Shown here piece after piece: positions 33,115 through 46,083 of a stretch of 64,000 bases of DNA. The notes below the pieces were generated by a model. The model searched no databases. It was not told the origin of the DNA and worked only from the letters and a program-made list of their open reading frames with translations. This DNA is from Chamaea fasciata. Its lineage: Eukaryota > Chordata > Aves > Passeriformes > Sylviidae. How positions within the stretch are numbered: position 1 is the first letter of the stretch; every line of letters begins with the position of its first letter. Both the position numbers and the translations under genes were made by a program. The DNA lies in assembly GCA_029207755.1 (NCBI GenBank), contig JARCOQ010000090.1:254280-318279 (forward strand), read 5' to 3'.

Positions 33115-33390
33115 CGGCCCCGCCTCACAGAGCCCCGGCTCCGCCCCGGCCCCGCCCCGAGCCCGCCCCGGCTCTGCCCCTGCTCCGCCCCGAGCCCACC
33201 CCGAGCCTGCCCCGGCTCCGCCCCCGAGCCCGCCCCGGCTCCGCCCCGGCTCCGCCCAGAGCCCGCCCCGGCTCCGCCCCGAGCCCGCCCCGGCTCCGCC
33301 CAGAGCCCGCCCCGGCTCCGCCCGAGCCCGCCCCGGATCCGCCCAAAGCCCGCCCCGGATCCGCCCCGAGCACGCCCCGGCTTGGGGGCG
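33115..33390. repeat. GC-box tandem repeat
   Basis: Degenerate tandem repeat of 17-35 bp phrases such as GCCCCGGCTCCGCCC and GAGCCCGCCCC. Nearly every phrase holds CCGCCC (Sp1/KLF-type). Long open frames on both strands are compositional. Confidence 0.88.
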
Positions 33391-33419
33391 GGACCATCGC
33401 CCGCGGCCGCGCCCCGCCC

Positions 33420-33741
33420 CTCGCAGCTGAGCCGAGCCGAGCCGAGCCGAGGTTGCTCGCGGCCCTGCGCGGAGCCAGGCGGGGCCGGGAATGGGAGCGG
33501 GCGTTCTGGTTCGGGTCCTGTCAGTGTCGGCTGCGGCTCCCGAGCGGTGCGGCCCCCCCCGGCGGGCGGGCTGTGGGTCTCGGGGCCTGAGGCCCAAGCT
33601 GGCGTTGCGGTCGGGATCGGGACCGGGATCGCTGCGGGCGGCAGGAGCCGCTCCTGCTCCGCCAGCAGCCGGAGCTGCGCTGGGGTCCTGCCGGGGCTCT
33701 GGGCACGGGAGGACGGCGGCGGCGATTTCCTCTGATAACCT
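33420..33741. promoter_or_regulatory. CpG-rich distal part of the island up to the cassette junction
   Basis: GC-rich unique sequence with GAGCC repeats at 33429-33450. It ends with CTCTGATAACCTCTGATATC, where TGATATCGACC is the first cassette sequence. The short direct repeat CCTCTGATA sits at the junction. Confidence 0.6.
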
Positions 33742-34960
33742 CTGATATCGACCCCCCCACAGCATCATTGATCCCCACCCGAGTGTCACTGACCCCCCCA
33801 ATGTCATTGATGCCCCCCCAATATTCCATTGATCTTCCCTCAGCGTCACTGACCCCCCCCAATATTCCACTGATCTCCCCACTTGATCCCGCCCTTTTTC
33901 TCCCCTCACGTTTCCCGCCCTTTTTCTCCCCTCACGTTTGCCGCACTTTTTCGTGGGGAACGACCCCTGAGGGGTCCTGTGGAGGGATTCTGGAGGTCCG
34001 AGGGGTGAATTTGGGGTTTGGAGGGAGGTTTTGGGGGGTCCCAGGGATGGATTTGGGGGTTTTTGGGGGTCCAAGGGATGGATTTGGGGGTCCCGGGGTG
34101 GATCTGGGGTCCTGGGGAGGTTTTGGGGGGTCCCAAGGGTGGATTTGGGTTTCATGGGGAGGGGATTGGGGGTTTTTTGGGGCCTCAGGGGTGAATTTGG
34201 GGTCTGGGGAGAGGTTTTGGGGGTTTTTTTGGGGTCCCAGGGGTGAATTTGGGGTCTGGGGAGGGGTTTTTTGGGGGTCCCTCACCTGCAGGGCGTCGCG
34301 GGGGTGGCAGGGGGAGGGGGCAGCGGGGGGGGCCAGCGCCCACCCCCCCTTGGGCTTCAGGAGGGCGTCGATGAGACCGAAACAGCTCGGGGGGGGGGGG
34401 TCAAAAACGGGGGGGGTCACGGGCTGGAACCCCCCAGTGCCCCCCAAACCACCCCCAGGGCCCCCCCGACCTCCAGGAGCCCGCAAAACCCTCCTCAGGT
34501 TCCTTTGATGCCTCAAATGGGCTGCCCAAACCTCCCGAAGATCCCCCAAAAACACCCAAAGCAGCCCCCAGGACTCCCCCCAGACCCCCCAAACCCCTCC
34601 AGGACAACTCGGGACCCCCAGGACCCCCAAAAATCCGCCCCCCCCCTCCCCCTGAGGCCTCGTTTGACCCGCTCCACGTTGCGGACAGGCACCAGCTGAT
34701 CAAGCCACAAGCACCAGCACCTGCGGGACTGGGATGGACTGGGAGCACTGGGAGGGTGATCAGAGAGAATTGGGATGGACGGTGAGTGGACTGGGATGAA
34801 CTGGCAGGCGTGTGGGGGTCCATGGTGGGCACACGGTGCCTTACTGGTCTATACTGGGATGGGTCCAATGGCCCCAGGGGAGGGGGTGTGGCCACACTGG
34901 TCCAGACTAGGAGGGGTGTCACCATGGCGCCGGAGGCGGAGTCGAGGATACGAGCGAGAC
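33742..34960 (-). pseudogene. Interspersed cassette copy 4, left-truncated
   Basis: Starts inside the cassette at TGATATCGACC, lacking about 85-90 bp of the left end and any satellite before it. The CpG island is joined there instead. The 26 bp repeat is present twice. This copy keeps one frame from FGLIDALLKPKG to RDALQ and its GTGAGG donor, which poly-G length changes break in copies 1-3. The DPSG piece is followed by VVPHEKVRQT. The LVPVRNVERVK piece differs at the next codon (CGAGG for TGAGG on the minus strand) so the shared TGA stop is absent here, though the GT donor is still missing. It remains most likely a pseudogene. Confidence 0.72.
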
Positions 34961-36259
34961 AGGGACACCTAGGGGACAGCCAGGGCACCCCCAGGGACAC
35001 CTAGGCGATAGCCAGGGCACCCCCAGGGACAGCCAGGGCACCCACAGGGACACCCAGGGCACCCCCAGGGACACCTAGGGGACAGCCATGGCACCCCCCA
35101 GGGACACCAACGGGACAGCCAGAGCACCCCAAGGACAGCCAGGGCACCCCCAGGGACACCTAGGGGACAGCCAGGGCACCCCAGGGAATGCCAGGGCACC
35201 CCCAGGGGCACCAAGGGGACAGCCAGGGCACCTCCAGGGACACCTAGGGGACAGCCAGGGCACCCCCAGGGACACCTAGGGTACAGGCAGGGCACCCCAG
35301 GGACAGCCAGGGCACCCCAGGGACACATAGGGGACAGCCAGGGTACCCCCAGGGACACCTAGGGGACAGCCTGGGCAGCCCCAGGGACAGCCAGGGCACC
35401 CCCAGGGCACCCCAGGGACACCCAGGGCACCCCCAGGGACACGAAGGGGACAGCCAGGGCACCCCCAGGGACAGCCAGAGCACCCCAGGGACAGCCAGGA
35501 CACCCCCAGGAACACCTAGGGGACAGCCAGGGCACCCCAGGGAAAGCCAGGGCACCCCCAGGCACACCTAGGGGAAAGCCAGGGACACATAAGAGACAGC
35601 CAGGGTACTCCAGGGACACCAAGGGGACAGCCAGGGCACCCCCAGGGACACCTAGGGGACAGCCTGGGAATCCCGGGGACACCCAGGGCACCCCCAAGGA
35701 CACCTAGGGGACAGCCAGGGCACCCCCACGGACACCAAGGGGACAGCCACGGCACCCCAGGGACACCTAAGGGACAGCCAGGGCACCCCAGGGACAGCCA
35801 GGGCGCCTCCAGGGACACATAGGGGACAGCCAGGGTACCCCCAGGGACACCTAGGGGACAGCCAGGGCGCACCAGGGACAGCCAGGGCACCCCCAGGGAC
35901 ACCTAGGGAACAGCCAGGGCACCCCAGGGACACCCAGGGCACCCCCAGGGACAGCTAGGGGACAGCCTGGGCACCCTAGGGACACCTAGGGGAAAGCCAG
36001 GGCACCCCCAGGGACACCAAGGGGATAGCCACGGCACATCCAGGGACACAAAGGGGACAGCCAGGGCACCCCAGGGACACCTAGGGGACAGGCAGGGCAC
36101 TCCAGAGACAGCCAGGGCACCCCCAGGGACAGACAAGGCACCCCAAGGACACCTACGGGACAGCCAGGGCACCCCAGGGAAAGCCAGGGCACCCCAGGGA
36201 CACCTAGGGGACAGGCAGGGCACCCCCAGGTACAGCCAGGGGACAGCCAGGGCCCCCCC
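34961..36259. repeat. Minisatellite block E
   Basis: Array of the same units, 1.3 kb. Its right part (about 35.65-36.26 kb) recurs nearly unchanged at about 40.44-41.03 kb as part of a 4.77 kb duplication. Confidence 0.96.
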
Positions 36260-37565
36260 AGAGGTTGAAGGGGCCCCCCGCTCCAAACCCAGCACGGATG
36301 CCTGCGTTGCGGCCCCCCAAAAACCCATGGCCGCCCCTCGAGCTGATATCGACCCCCCCACAGCATCATTGATCCCCACCCGAGTGTCACTGACCCCCCC
36401 AATGTCATTGATGCCCCCCCAATATTCCATTGATCCTTCCTCAGCGTCGCTGACCCCCCCCAAAATTCCATTGATCCCCTCCACTTGATCCCGCCCTTTT
36501 TCTCCCCTCACGTTTCCTGCCCTTTTTCTCCCCTCACGTTTCCCGCACTTTTTCGTGGGGAACGACCCCTGAGGGGTCCTGTGGAAGGATTCTGGAGGTC
36601 CGAGGGGTGAATTTGGGGTTTGAAGGGAGGTTTTGGGGGGTCCCAGGGATGGATTTGGGGGTTTTTGAGGGTCCAAGGGATGGATTTGGGGGTCCCGGGG
36701 TGGATCTGGGGTCCTGGGGAGGTTTTGGGGGGTCCCAGGGGTGGATTTGGGGTTCATGGGGAGGGGTTTGGGGGTTTTTTTGGGGCCTCAGGGGTGAATT
36801 TGGGGTCTGGGGAGAGGTTTTGGGGGTTTTTTGGGGTCCCAGGGGTGAATTTGGGGTCCGGGGAGGGGTTTTTGGGGGTCCCTCACCTGCAGGGCGTCGC
36901 GGGGGTGGCAGGGGGAGGGGGCAGCGGGGGGGGCCCAGCGCCCACCCCCCCTTGGGCTTCAGGAGGGCGTCGATGAGACCGAAAAACCTCGGGGGGGGGG
37001 GGGGGTTAAAAACGGGGGGGGGTCACGGGCTGGAACCCCCCAGTGCCCCCCAAACCACCCCCAGGGCCCCCCCGACCTCCAGGAGCCCGCAAAACCCTCC
37101 TCAGGTTCCTTTGATGCCTCAAATGGGCCGCCCAAACCTCCCGAAGATCCCCGAAAAACACCCACAGCAGCCCCCAGGACTCCCCCCAGACCCCCCAAAC
37201 CCCTCCAGGACAACTCGGGACCCCCAGGACCCCCCAAAATCCGCCCCCCCCTCCCCCTGAGGCCTCATTTGACCCGCTCCACGTTGCGGACAGGCACCAG
37301 CTGATCAAGCCACAAGCACCAGCACCTGCGGGACTGGGATGGACTGGGAGCACTGGGAGGGTGATCAGAGAGAACTGGGATGGACGGGGAGTGGACTGGG
37401 ACGAACTGGCAGGCGTGTGGGGGTCGATGGTGGGCACACGGTGCCTTACTGGTCTGTACTGGGATGGGTCTAATGGCCCCAGGGGAGGGGGTGTGGCCAC
37501 ACTGGTCCAGACTGGGAGGGGTGTCACCATGGCGCCGGAGGCGGAGTCGAGGATACGAGCGAGGC
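36260..37565 (-). pseudogene. Interspersed cassette copy 5 with exon remnants
   Basis: Full cassette. On the minus strand the piece near 36990 reads through a changed string (GAAAAACCTCGG on plus for GAAACAGCTCGG), a variant shared with copy 7. The 26 bp repeat is present twice. The TGA after LVPVRNVERVK is at 37265. Copies 5 and 6 are almost identical and 4,771 bp apart. Confidence 0.75.
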
Positions 37566-40500
37566 AGGGACACCTAGGGGACAGCCAGGGCACCCCAGGG
37601 ACACCTAGGGGACAGCCAGGGCACTCCAGAGACAGCCAGGGCACCCCCAGGGATACCTAGGGGACAGCCAGGGCACCCCATGGACACCTAGCGCACAGCC
37701 AGCGCACCCTAGGGACAGCCAGGGCACTCCCAGGGACACCTAGGGGACAGCCAGGGCACCCCAAGGGACACCTAGGGGACAGCCAGGGCACCCCAGGGAC
37801 AGCCAGGGCACCCCCAGTGGACACCCACGGCACCCCCAGGGACAGCCATGGCACCCCCAGGGACACCAAGGGGGCAGCCACGGCACCCCAGGGACACCTA
37901 GGGGACAGCCAGGGCACCCCAGGGACACCCAGGGCACCCCCAGGGACAGCTAGGGGATACCCAGGGCACCCCCCAGGGACACCAAGGGGACCGCAAGGGC
38001 ACCCCAGGGAATGCCAGGGCACCCCCAGGGACACCAAGGGGATAGGCAGGGCACCTCCAGGGACACCTAGGGACAGCCAGGGCACCCCCAGGGACACATA
38101 GGGGACAGCTACGGCACCCCAGGGACACCTAGGGGACAGGCAGGGCACCCCAGGGACAGCCAGGGCACCTCAGGGACACATAGGGGACAGCCAGGGTACC
38201 CCAGGGACACCTAGGGGACAGCCTGGGCACCCCCAGGGACAGCAGGGGCACACCTAGGGCACCCCAGGGACACCCAGGGCACCCCCAGGGACACGAAGGG
38301 GACAGCCAGGGCACCCCCAGGGACACCTAGGGGACAGCCAGGGCACCCCCAGGGACAACTAGGGGACAGCCAGAGCACCTCCAGGGACAGCCAGAGCACC
38401 TCAGGGACAGCCAGGGCATGCCCAGGGCCACCTAGGGGCAGGCAGGGCACCCGCAGGGACACCTAGGGGACAGCCAGGGCACCCCCAGGGACACCTAGGG
38501 GACAGCCAGGGCACCCCCAGGGACACCTAGGGGACAGCCAGGGCACCCCAGGGACAGCCAGGGCACCCCCAGGGACACCTAGGGGACAGCCAGGGCACGC
38601 CAGGGACACCCAGGGCACCCCCAGGGGACACCTAGGGGACCTCCAGGGCACTCCCAGGGACACCTAGGGGAAAGCCAGGGAACCCCAGGGACGCCCTGAG
38701 CACCTCCAGGACACCTAGGGGACCGCCAGGGTACTCCAGGGACACCAAGGGGACAGCCAGGGCACCCCCAGGGACACCTAGGGGACAGCCTGGGCACCCC
38801 AGGGACACCCAGGGCACCCCAAGGACTCCTAGGGGACAGCCAGGGCACCCCAAGGACAGCCAGGGCACCCCCAGGGACACCTAGGGGACCTCCAGGGCAC
38901 TCCCAGGGACACCTAGGGGATAGCCAAGGCACCCCAGGGACACCCAGGGCACCCCCAGGGACAGCTAGGGGACAGCCAGGGCACCCACAGGGACACCCAG
39001 GGCACCCCCAGGGACACCTATGGGACAGCCAGAGCACCCCAGGGACCGCCAGGACACCCCCAGGGACACCTAGGGGACAGCCAGAGCACCCCAAGGACAG
39101 CCAGGGCATGCCCACGGACACCTAGGGGACAGGCAGGGCACCTCCAGGGACACCTAGGGGACAGCCAGGGCACTCCAGGGACAGCCAGGGCACCCCCAGG
39201 GACACCTAGGGGACAGCCAGGGCACCCCCAGGGACACCTAGGGCACCGCCAGGGCACCCTAGGGAGAGCCAAGCACCCCCAGGGACACCTAGGGGATAGC
39301 CAAGGCACTCCAGAGACAGCCAGGGTTACCCCCAGGGACACCTAGGGGACAGGCAGGGCACCCCAGGGACACCTAGCGCACAGCCAGCGCACCCTAGGGA
39401 CAGCCAGGGCACCCCTAGGGACACCCAGGGCACCCACAAGGACACCAAGGGGACAGGCAGGGCACCCACAGGGACAGCCAGGTCATCCCCAGAGACACCT
39501 AGGGGACAGCCAGGGTACCCCCAGGGACACCGAGGGGACAGCCAGGGCACCCCAGGGACAGCCAGGGCACCCACAGGGCCAGAAAGGGCACCCCCAGGGC
39601 GCCCCAGGGCCACCCAGGGCACCCACAGGGACACCAAGGGGACAGCCAGGGTACCCCCAGGGACAACTAGGGGACAGCCAGGGCACTTCAGGGACAGCCA
39701 GGGCACCCCCAGGGACACCAAGGGGACAGCCAGGGCACCCCTAGGACACCCAGGGCACCGCCAGGGAGACCTAGGGGACAGCCAGGACACCCGAAGGGAC
39801 ACCTAGGGGACAGCCAGGGCACCCCAGGGACACCTAGGGGACAGCCAGGGCACTCCCAGGGACACCTAGGGGACAGGCAGGGCACCCTCGGGACAGCGAG
39901 GGCTCCCCCAGGGACAACTAAGGGACAGCCAGGGCACCCCCAGGGACACCTAGGGGACAGTCAGGGCACTCCGGGGACACCTAGGGGACAGCCAGAGCAC
40001 CGCAAGGACACCAGGGTACACCCAGGGACACCTAGGGGACAGCCAAGGCAACCCCAGGGACACCTAGGGGACAGCCAGGGCACCCCAGGGACACCTAGGG
40101 GACAGCCAAGGCACCCCCAGGGACACATAAGGGACAGCCAGGGCACCCCAAGGAGAGCCAGGGCACCCCCGGGGACATCTAAGGGACAGCCAGGGTACCC
40201 CAGGGACACGAAGGGGACAGCCAGGGCACCCCCAGGGACACCTAGGGGACAGCTAGGGCACCCCAGGGACAGCCAGGGCCCCCCCAGGGATATCCAGGGC
40301 ATCCCCGGGGACACCAAGAGGACAGCCAGGGCACCTCCAGGGACACCTATGAGACAGCCAGGGCACCCCCAGGGACACCAAGGGGACAGCCACGGCACCC
40401 CAGGGACAGCCAGGGCGCCCCCAGGGACACATAGGGGACAGCCTGGGAATCCCGGGGACACCCAGGGCACCCCCAAGGACACCTAGGGGACAGCCAGGGC

Positions 40501-41034
40501 ACCCCCACGGACACCAAGGGGACAGCCACGGCACCCCAGGGACACCTAAGGACAGCCAGGGCACCCCAGGGACAGCCAGGGCGCCTCCAGGGACACATAG
40601 GGGACAGCCAGGGTACCCCAGGGACACCTAGGGGACAGCCAGGGCGCACCAGGGACAGCCAGGGCACCCCCAGGGACACCTAGGAACAGCCAGGGCACCC
40701 CAGGGACACCCAGGGCACCCCCAGGGACAGCTAGGGGACAGCCTGGGCACCCTAGGGACACCTAGGGGAAAGCCAGGGCACCCCCAGGGACACCAAGGGG
40801 ATAGCCAGGGCACATCCAGGGACACAAAGGGGACAGCCAGGGCACCCCAGGGACACCTAGGGGACAGGCAGGGCACTCCAGAGACAGCCAGGCACCCCCA
40901 GGGACAGACAAGGCACCCCAAGGACACCTACGGGACAGCCAGGGCACCCCAGGGAAAGCCAGGGCACCCCAGGGACACCTAGGGGACAGGCAGGGCACCC
41001 CCAGGTACAGCCAGGGGACAGCCAGGGCCCCCCC
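37566..41034. repeat. Minisatellite block F
   Basis: Array of 31/32 and 21 bp units. Most of it is repeated in block G at an offset of 4,771 bp near the left end (for example 38211-38462 and 42982-43233), falling to about 4,620-4,660 bp further right because block G lacks some units. Confidence 0.96.
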
Positions 41035-42336
41035 AGAGGTTGAAGGGGCCCCCCGCTCCAAACCCAGCACGGATGCCTGCGTTGCGGCCCCCCAAAAACC
41101 CATGGCCGCCCCTCGAGCTGATATCGACCCCCCCACAGCATCATTGATCCCCACCCGAGTGTCACTGACCCCCCCAATGTCATTGATGCCCCCCCAATAT
41201 TCCATTGATCCTTCCTCAGCGTCGCTGACCCCCCCCAAAATTCCATTGATCCCCTCCACTTGATCCCGCCCTTTTTCTCCCCTCACGTTTCCTGCCCTTT
41301 TTCTCCCCTCACGTTTCCCGCACTTTTTCGTGGGGAACGACCCCTGAGGGGTCCTGTGGAAGGATTCTGGAGGTCCGAGGGGTGAATTTGGGGTTTGAAG
41401 GGAGGTTTTGGGGGGTCCCAGGGATGGATTTGGGGGTTTTTGGGGGTCCAAGGGATGGATTTGGGGGTCCCGGGGTGGATCTGGGGTCCTGGGGAGGTTT
41501 TGGGGGGTCCCAGGGGTGGATTTGGGGTTCATGGGGAGGGGTTTGGGGGTTTTTTGGGGCCTCAGGGGTGAATTTGGGGTCTGGGGAGAGGTTTTGGGGG
41601 TTTTTTGGGGTCCCAGGGGTGAATTTGGGGTCCGGGGAGGGGTTTTTGGGGGTCCCTCACCTGCAGGGCGTCGCGGGGGTGGCAGGGGGAGGGGGCAGCG
41701 GGGGGGGCCCAGCGCCCACCCCCCCTTGGGCTTCAGGAGGGCGTCGATGAGACCGAAACAGCTCGGGGGGGGGGGGTCAAAAACGGGGGGGGGTCACGGG
41801 CTGGAACCCCCCAGTGCCCCCCAAACCACCCCCAGGGCCCCCCCGACCTCCAGGAGCCCGCAAAACCCTCCTCAGGTTCCTTTGATGCCTCAAATGGGCC
41901 GCCCAAACCTCCCGAAGATCCCCGAAAAACACCCACAGCAGCCCCCAGGACTCCCCCCAGACCCCCCAAACCCCTCCAGGACAACTCGGGACCCCCAGGA
42001 CCCCCCAAAATCCGCCCCCCCCTCCCCCTGAGGCCTCATTTGACCCGCTCCAAGTTGCGGACAGGCACCAGCTGATCAAGCCACAAGCACCAGCACCTGC
42101 GGGACTGGGATGGACTGGGAGCACTGGGAGGGTGATCAGAGAGAACTGGGATGGACGGGGAGTGGACTGGGACGAACTGGCAGGCGTGTGGGGGTCGATG
42201 GTGGGCACACGGTGCCTTACTGGTCTGTACTGGGATGGGTCTAATGGCCCCAGGGGAGGGGGTGTGGCCACACTGGTCCAGACTGGGAGGGGTGTCACCA
42301 TGGCGCCGGAGGCGGAGTCGAGGATACGAGCGAGGC
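41035..42336 (-). pseudogene. Interspersed cassette copy 6 with exon remnants
   Basis: Almost identical to copy 5. It differs by keeping CAGCTCGG where copy 5 has the changed string, and by CCAAGTTGCGG for CCACGTTGCGG in the exon-like piece, which changes VRNVERVK to VRNLERVK. The stop is at 42036. Confidence 0.75.
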
Positions 42337-45300
42337 AGGGACACCTAGGGGACAGCCAGGGCACCCCAGGGACACCTAGGGGACAGCCAGGGCACTCCAG
42401 AGACAGCCAGGGCACCCCCAGGGATACCTAGCGGACAGCCAGGGCACCCCATGGACACCTAGCGCACAGCCAGCGCACCCTAGGGACAGCCAGGGCACTC
42501 CCAGGGACACCTAGGGGACAGCCAGGGCACCCCAAGGGACACCTAGGGGACAGCCAGGGCACCCCAGGGACAGCCAGGGCACCCCCAGGGACACCCACGG
42601 CACCCCCAGGGACAGCCATGGCACCCCCAGGGACACCAAGGGGGCAGCCACGGCACCCCAGGGACACCTAGGGGACAGCCAGGGCACCCCAGGGACACCC
42701 AGGGCACCCCCAGGGACAGCTAGGGGATACCCAGGGCACCCCCAGGGACACCAAGGGGACCGCAAGGGCACCCCAGGGAATGCCAGGGCACCCCCAGGGA
42801 CACCAAGGGGATAGGCAGGGCACCTCCAGGGACACCTAGGGGACAGCCAGGGCACCCCCAGGGACACATAGGGGACAGCCACGGCACCCCAGGGACACCT
42901 AGGGGACAGGCAGGGCACCCCAGGGACAGCCAGGGCACCTCAGGGACACATAGGGGACAGCCAGGGTACCCCCAGGGACACCTAGGGGACAGCCTGGGCA
43001 CCCCCAGGGACAGCAGGGGCACACCTAGGGCACCCCAGGGACACCCAGGGCACCCCCAGGGACACGAAGGGGACAGCCAGGGCACCCCCAGGGACACCTA
43101 GGGGACAGCCAGGGCACCCCCAGGGACAACTAGGGGACAGCCAGAGCACCTCCAGGGACAGCCAGAGCACCTCAGGGACAGCCAGGGCATGCCCAGGGCC
43201 ACCTAGGGGCAGGCAGGGCACCCGCAGGGACACCTAGGGGACAGCCAGGGCACCCCCAGGGACACCTAGGGGACAGCCAGGGCACCCCAGGGACAGCCAG
43301 GGCACCCCCAGGGACGCCTAGGGGAAAGCCAGGGCACGCCAGGGACACCCAGGGCACCCCCAGGGACACCTAGGGGACCTCCAGGGCACTCCCAGGGACA
43401 CCTAGGGGAAAGCCAGGGAACCCCAGGGACGCCCTGAGCACCTCCAGGGACACCTAGGGGACCGCCAGGGTACTCCAGGGACACCAAGGGGACAGCCAGG
43501 GCACCCCCAGGGACACCTAGGGGACAGCCTGGGCACCCCAGGGACACCCAGGGCACCCCCAAGGACTCCTAGGGGACAGCCAGGGCACCCCAAGGACAGC
43601 CAGGGCACCCCCAGGGACACCTAGGGGACCTCCAGGGCACTCCCAGGGACACCTAGGGCACCCCCAGGGACAGCTAGGGGACAGCCAGGGCACCCACAGG
43701 GACACCCAGGGCACCCCCAGGGACACCTATGGGACAGCCAGAGCACCCCAGGGACCGCCAGGACACCCCCAGGGACACCTAGGGGACAGCCAGAGCACCC
43801 CAAGGACAGCCAGGGCATGCCCACGGACACCTAGGGGACAGGCAGGGCACCCCCAGGGACACCTAGGGGACAGCCAGGGCACTCCAGGGACAGCCAGGGC
43901 ACCCCCAGGGACACCTAGGGGACAGCCAGGGCACCCCCAGGGACACCTAGGGGATAGCCAAGGCACTCCAGAGACAGCCAGGGTACCCCCAGGGACACCT
44001 AGGGGACAGGCAGGGCACCCCAGGGACACCTAGCGCACAGCCAGCGCACCCTAGGGACAGCCAGGGCACCCCTAGGGACACCCAGGGCACCCACAAGGAC
44101 ACCAAGGGGACAGGCAGGGCACCCACAGGGACAGCCAGGTCACCCCCAGAGACACCTAGGGGACAGCCAGGGCACCCCCAGGGACACCGAGGGGACAGCC
44201 AGGGCACCCCAGGGACAGCCAGGGCACCCACAGGGCCAGAAAGGGCACCCCCAGGGCGCCCCAGGGCCACCCAGGGCACCCACAGGGACACCAAGGGGAC
44301 AGCCAGGGTACCCCCAGGGACAACTAGGGGACAGCCAGGGCACTTCAGGGACAGCCAGGGCACCCCCAGGGACACCAAGGGGACAGCCAGGGCACCCCTA
44401 GGACACCCAGGGCACCGCCAGGGAGACCTAGGGGACAGCCAGGACACCCGAAGGGACACCTAGGGGACAGCCAGGGCACCCCAGGGACACCTAGGGGACA
44501 GGCAGGGCACCCTCGGGACAGCGAGGGCTCCCCCAGGGACAACTAAGGGACAGCCAGGGCACCCCCAGGGACACCTAGGGGACAGTCAGGGCACTCCGGG
44601 GACACCTAGGGGACAGCCAGAGCACCGCAAGGACACCAGGGTACACCCAGGGACACCTAGGGGACAGCCAAGGCAACCCCAGGGACACCTAGGGGACAGC
44701 CAGGGCACCCCAGGGACACCTAGGGGACAGCCAAGGCACCCCCAGGGACACATAAGGGACAGCCAGGGCACCCCAAGGAGAGCCAGGGCACCCCCGGGGA
44801 CATCTAAGGGACAGCCAGGGTACCCCAGGGACACGAAGGGGACAGCCAGGGCACCCCCAGGGACACCTAGGGGACAGCTAGGGCACCCCAGGGACATCCA
44901 GGGCCCCCCCAGGGATATCCAGGGCATCCCCGGGGACACCAAGAGGACAGCCAGGGCACCTCCAGGGACACCTATGAGACAGCCAGGGCACCCCCAGGGA
45001 CACCAAGGGGACAGCCACGGCACCCCAGGGACAGCCAGGGCGCCCCCAGGGACACATAGGGGACAGCCAGGGTACCCCCATGGACCCCTAGGGGACAGCC
45101 GGGGCACCCCCAGGGACAGCCGGGGCACCCCCAGGGACACGTAGGGGACAGCCAGGGCACACCAGGGACAGCCAGGGCACCCCCAGGGACACCTAGGGGA
45201 CAGCCAGGGCACCCCAGGGACAGCTAGGGGACAGCCAGGGCCCTCCCAGGGACACCAGGGTACCCCCAGGGCCCCCCCAGGGACAGACAAGGCACCCCTA

Positions 45301-46083
45301 GGGACACCTATGGGACAGCCAGGGACCCCCAGGGACAGCCAAGGCAGCCCCAGGGACATCTAAGGGACAGCCAGGGTACCCCAGGGACACCAAGGGGACA
45401 GCCAGGGCACCCCCAGGGACACCTAGGGGACAGCTAGGTCACCCCAGGGACAGCCAGGGCACCCCCAGGGACACCAAGGGGACAGTCAGGGCACCTCCAG
45501 GGACACCTATGGGACAGCCAGGGCACCCCCAGGGACACCAAGGGGACAGCCAGGGCACCTCCAGGGACACCTAGGGGACAGGCAGGTCACCCCCAGGGAC
45601 ACCAAGGGGATAGCCACGGCACCCCAGGGACACCTAGGGGACAGCCAGGGCACCCCAGGGACAGCTAGGGTACCCCCAGGGACCCCTAGGGGACAGCCTG
45701 GGCACCCCCAGGGACACCCAGGGCACCCCCAGGGACACGTAGGGGACAGATAGGGCACACCAGGGACAGCCAGGGCACCCCCAGGGACACCTAGGGGACA
45801 GCCAGGGCACCCCAGGGACACCCAGGGCACCCCCAGGGACAGCTAGGGGACAGCCAGGGCACCCCCAGGGACAGACAAGGCACCCCCAGGGACACCTAGG
45901 GGACAGCCAGGGCACCCCAGGGACGCCTTGGGGACAGCAAGGCACCCCAAGGACACCTAGGGGACAGCCAGGGCACCCCAGGGAAAGCCAGGGCACCCCA
46001 GGGACACCTAGGGGACAGCCAGGGACCCCCAGGGACAGCCAGGGCACCCCCAGGTACAGCCAGGGGACAGGCAGGGCCCCCCC
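42337..46083. repeat. Minisatellite block G
   Basis: Tandem duplicate of block F over its left two thirds. The right third (45.2-46.08 kb) instead resembles block A/C sequence (CCCAGGGACGCCTTGGGG, CCACCTATGGGACAG-type variants), so the block is a mosaic. Confidence 0.96.

Noticed and set aside
32977..34155. 392-codon minus-strand open frame from the CpG island into cassette copy 4
   Set aside because: Composition is alanine/glycine/proline/arginine from GC boxes, and the frame spans a rearrangement junction. An overlapping plus-strand frame is equally long-lived.
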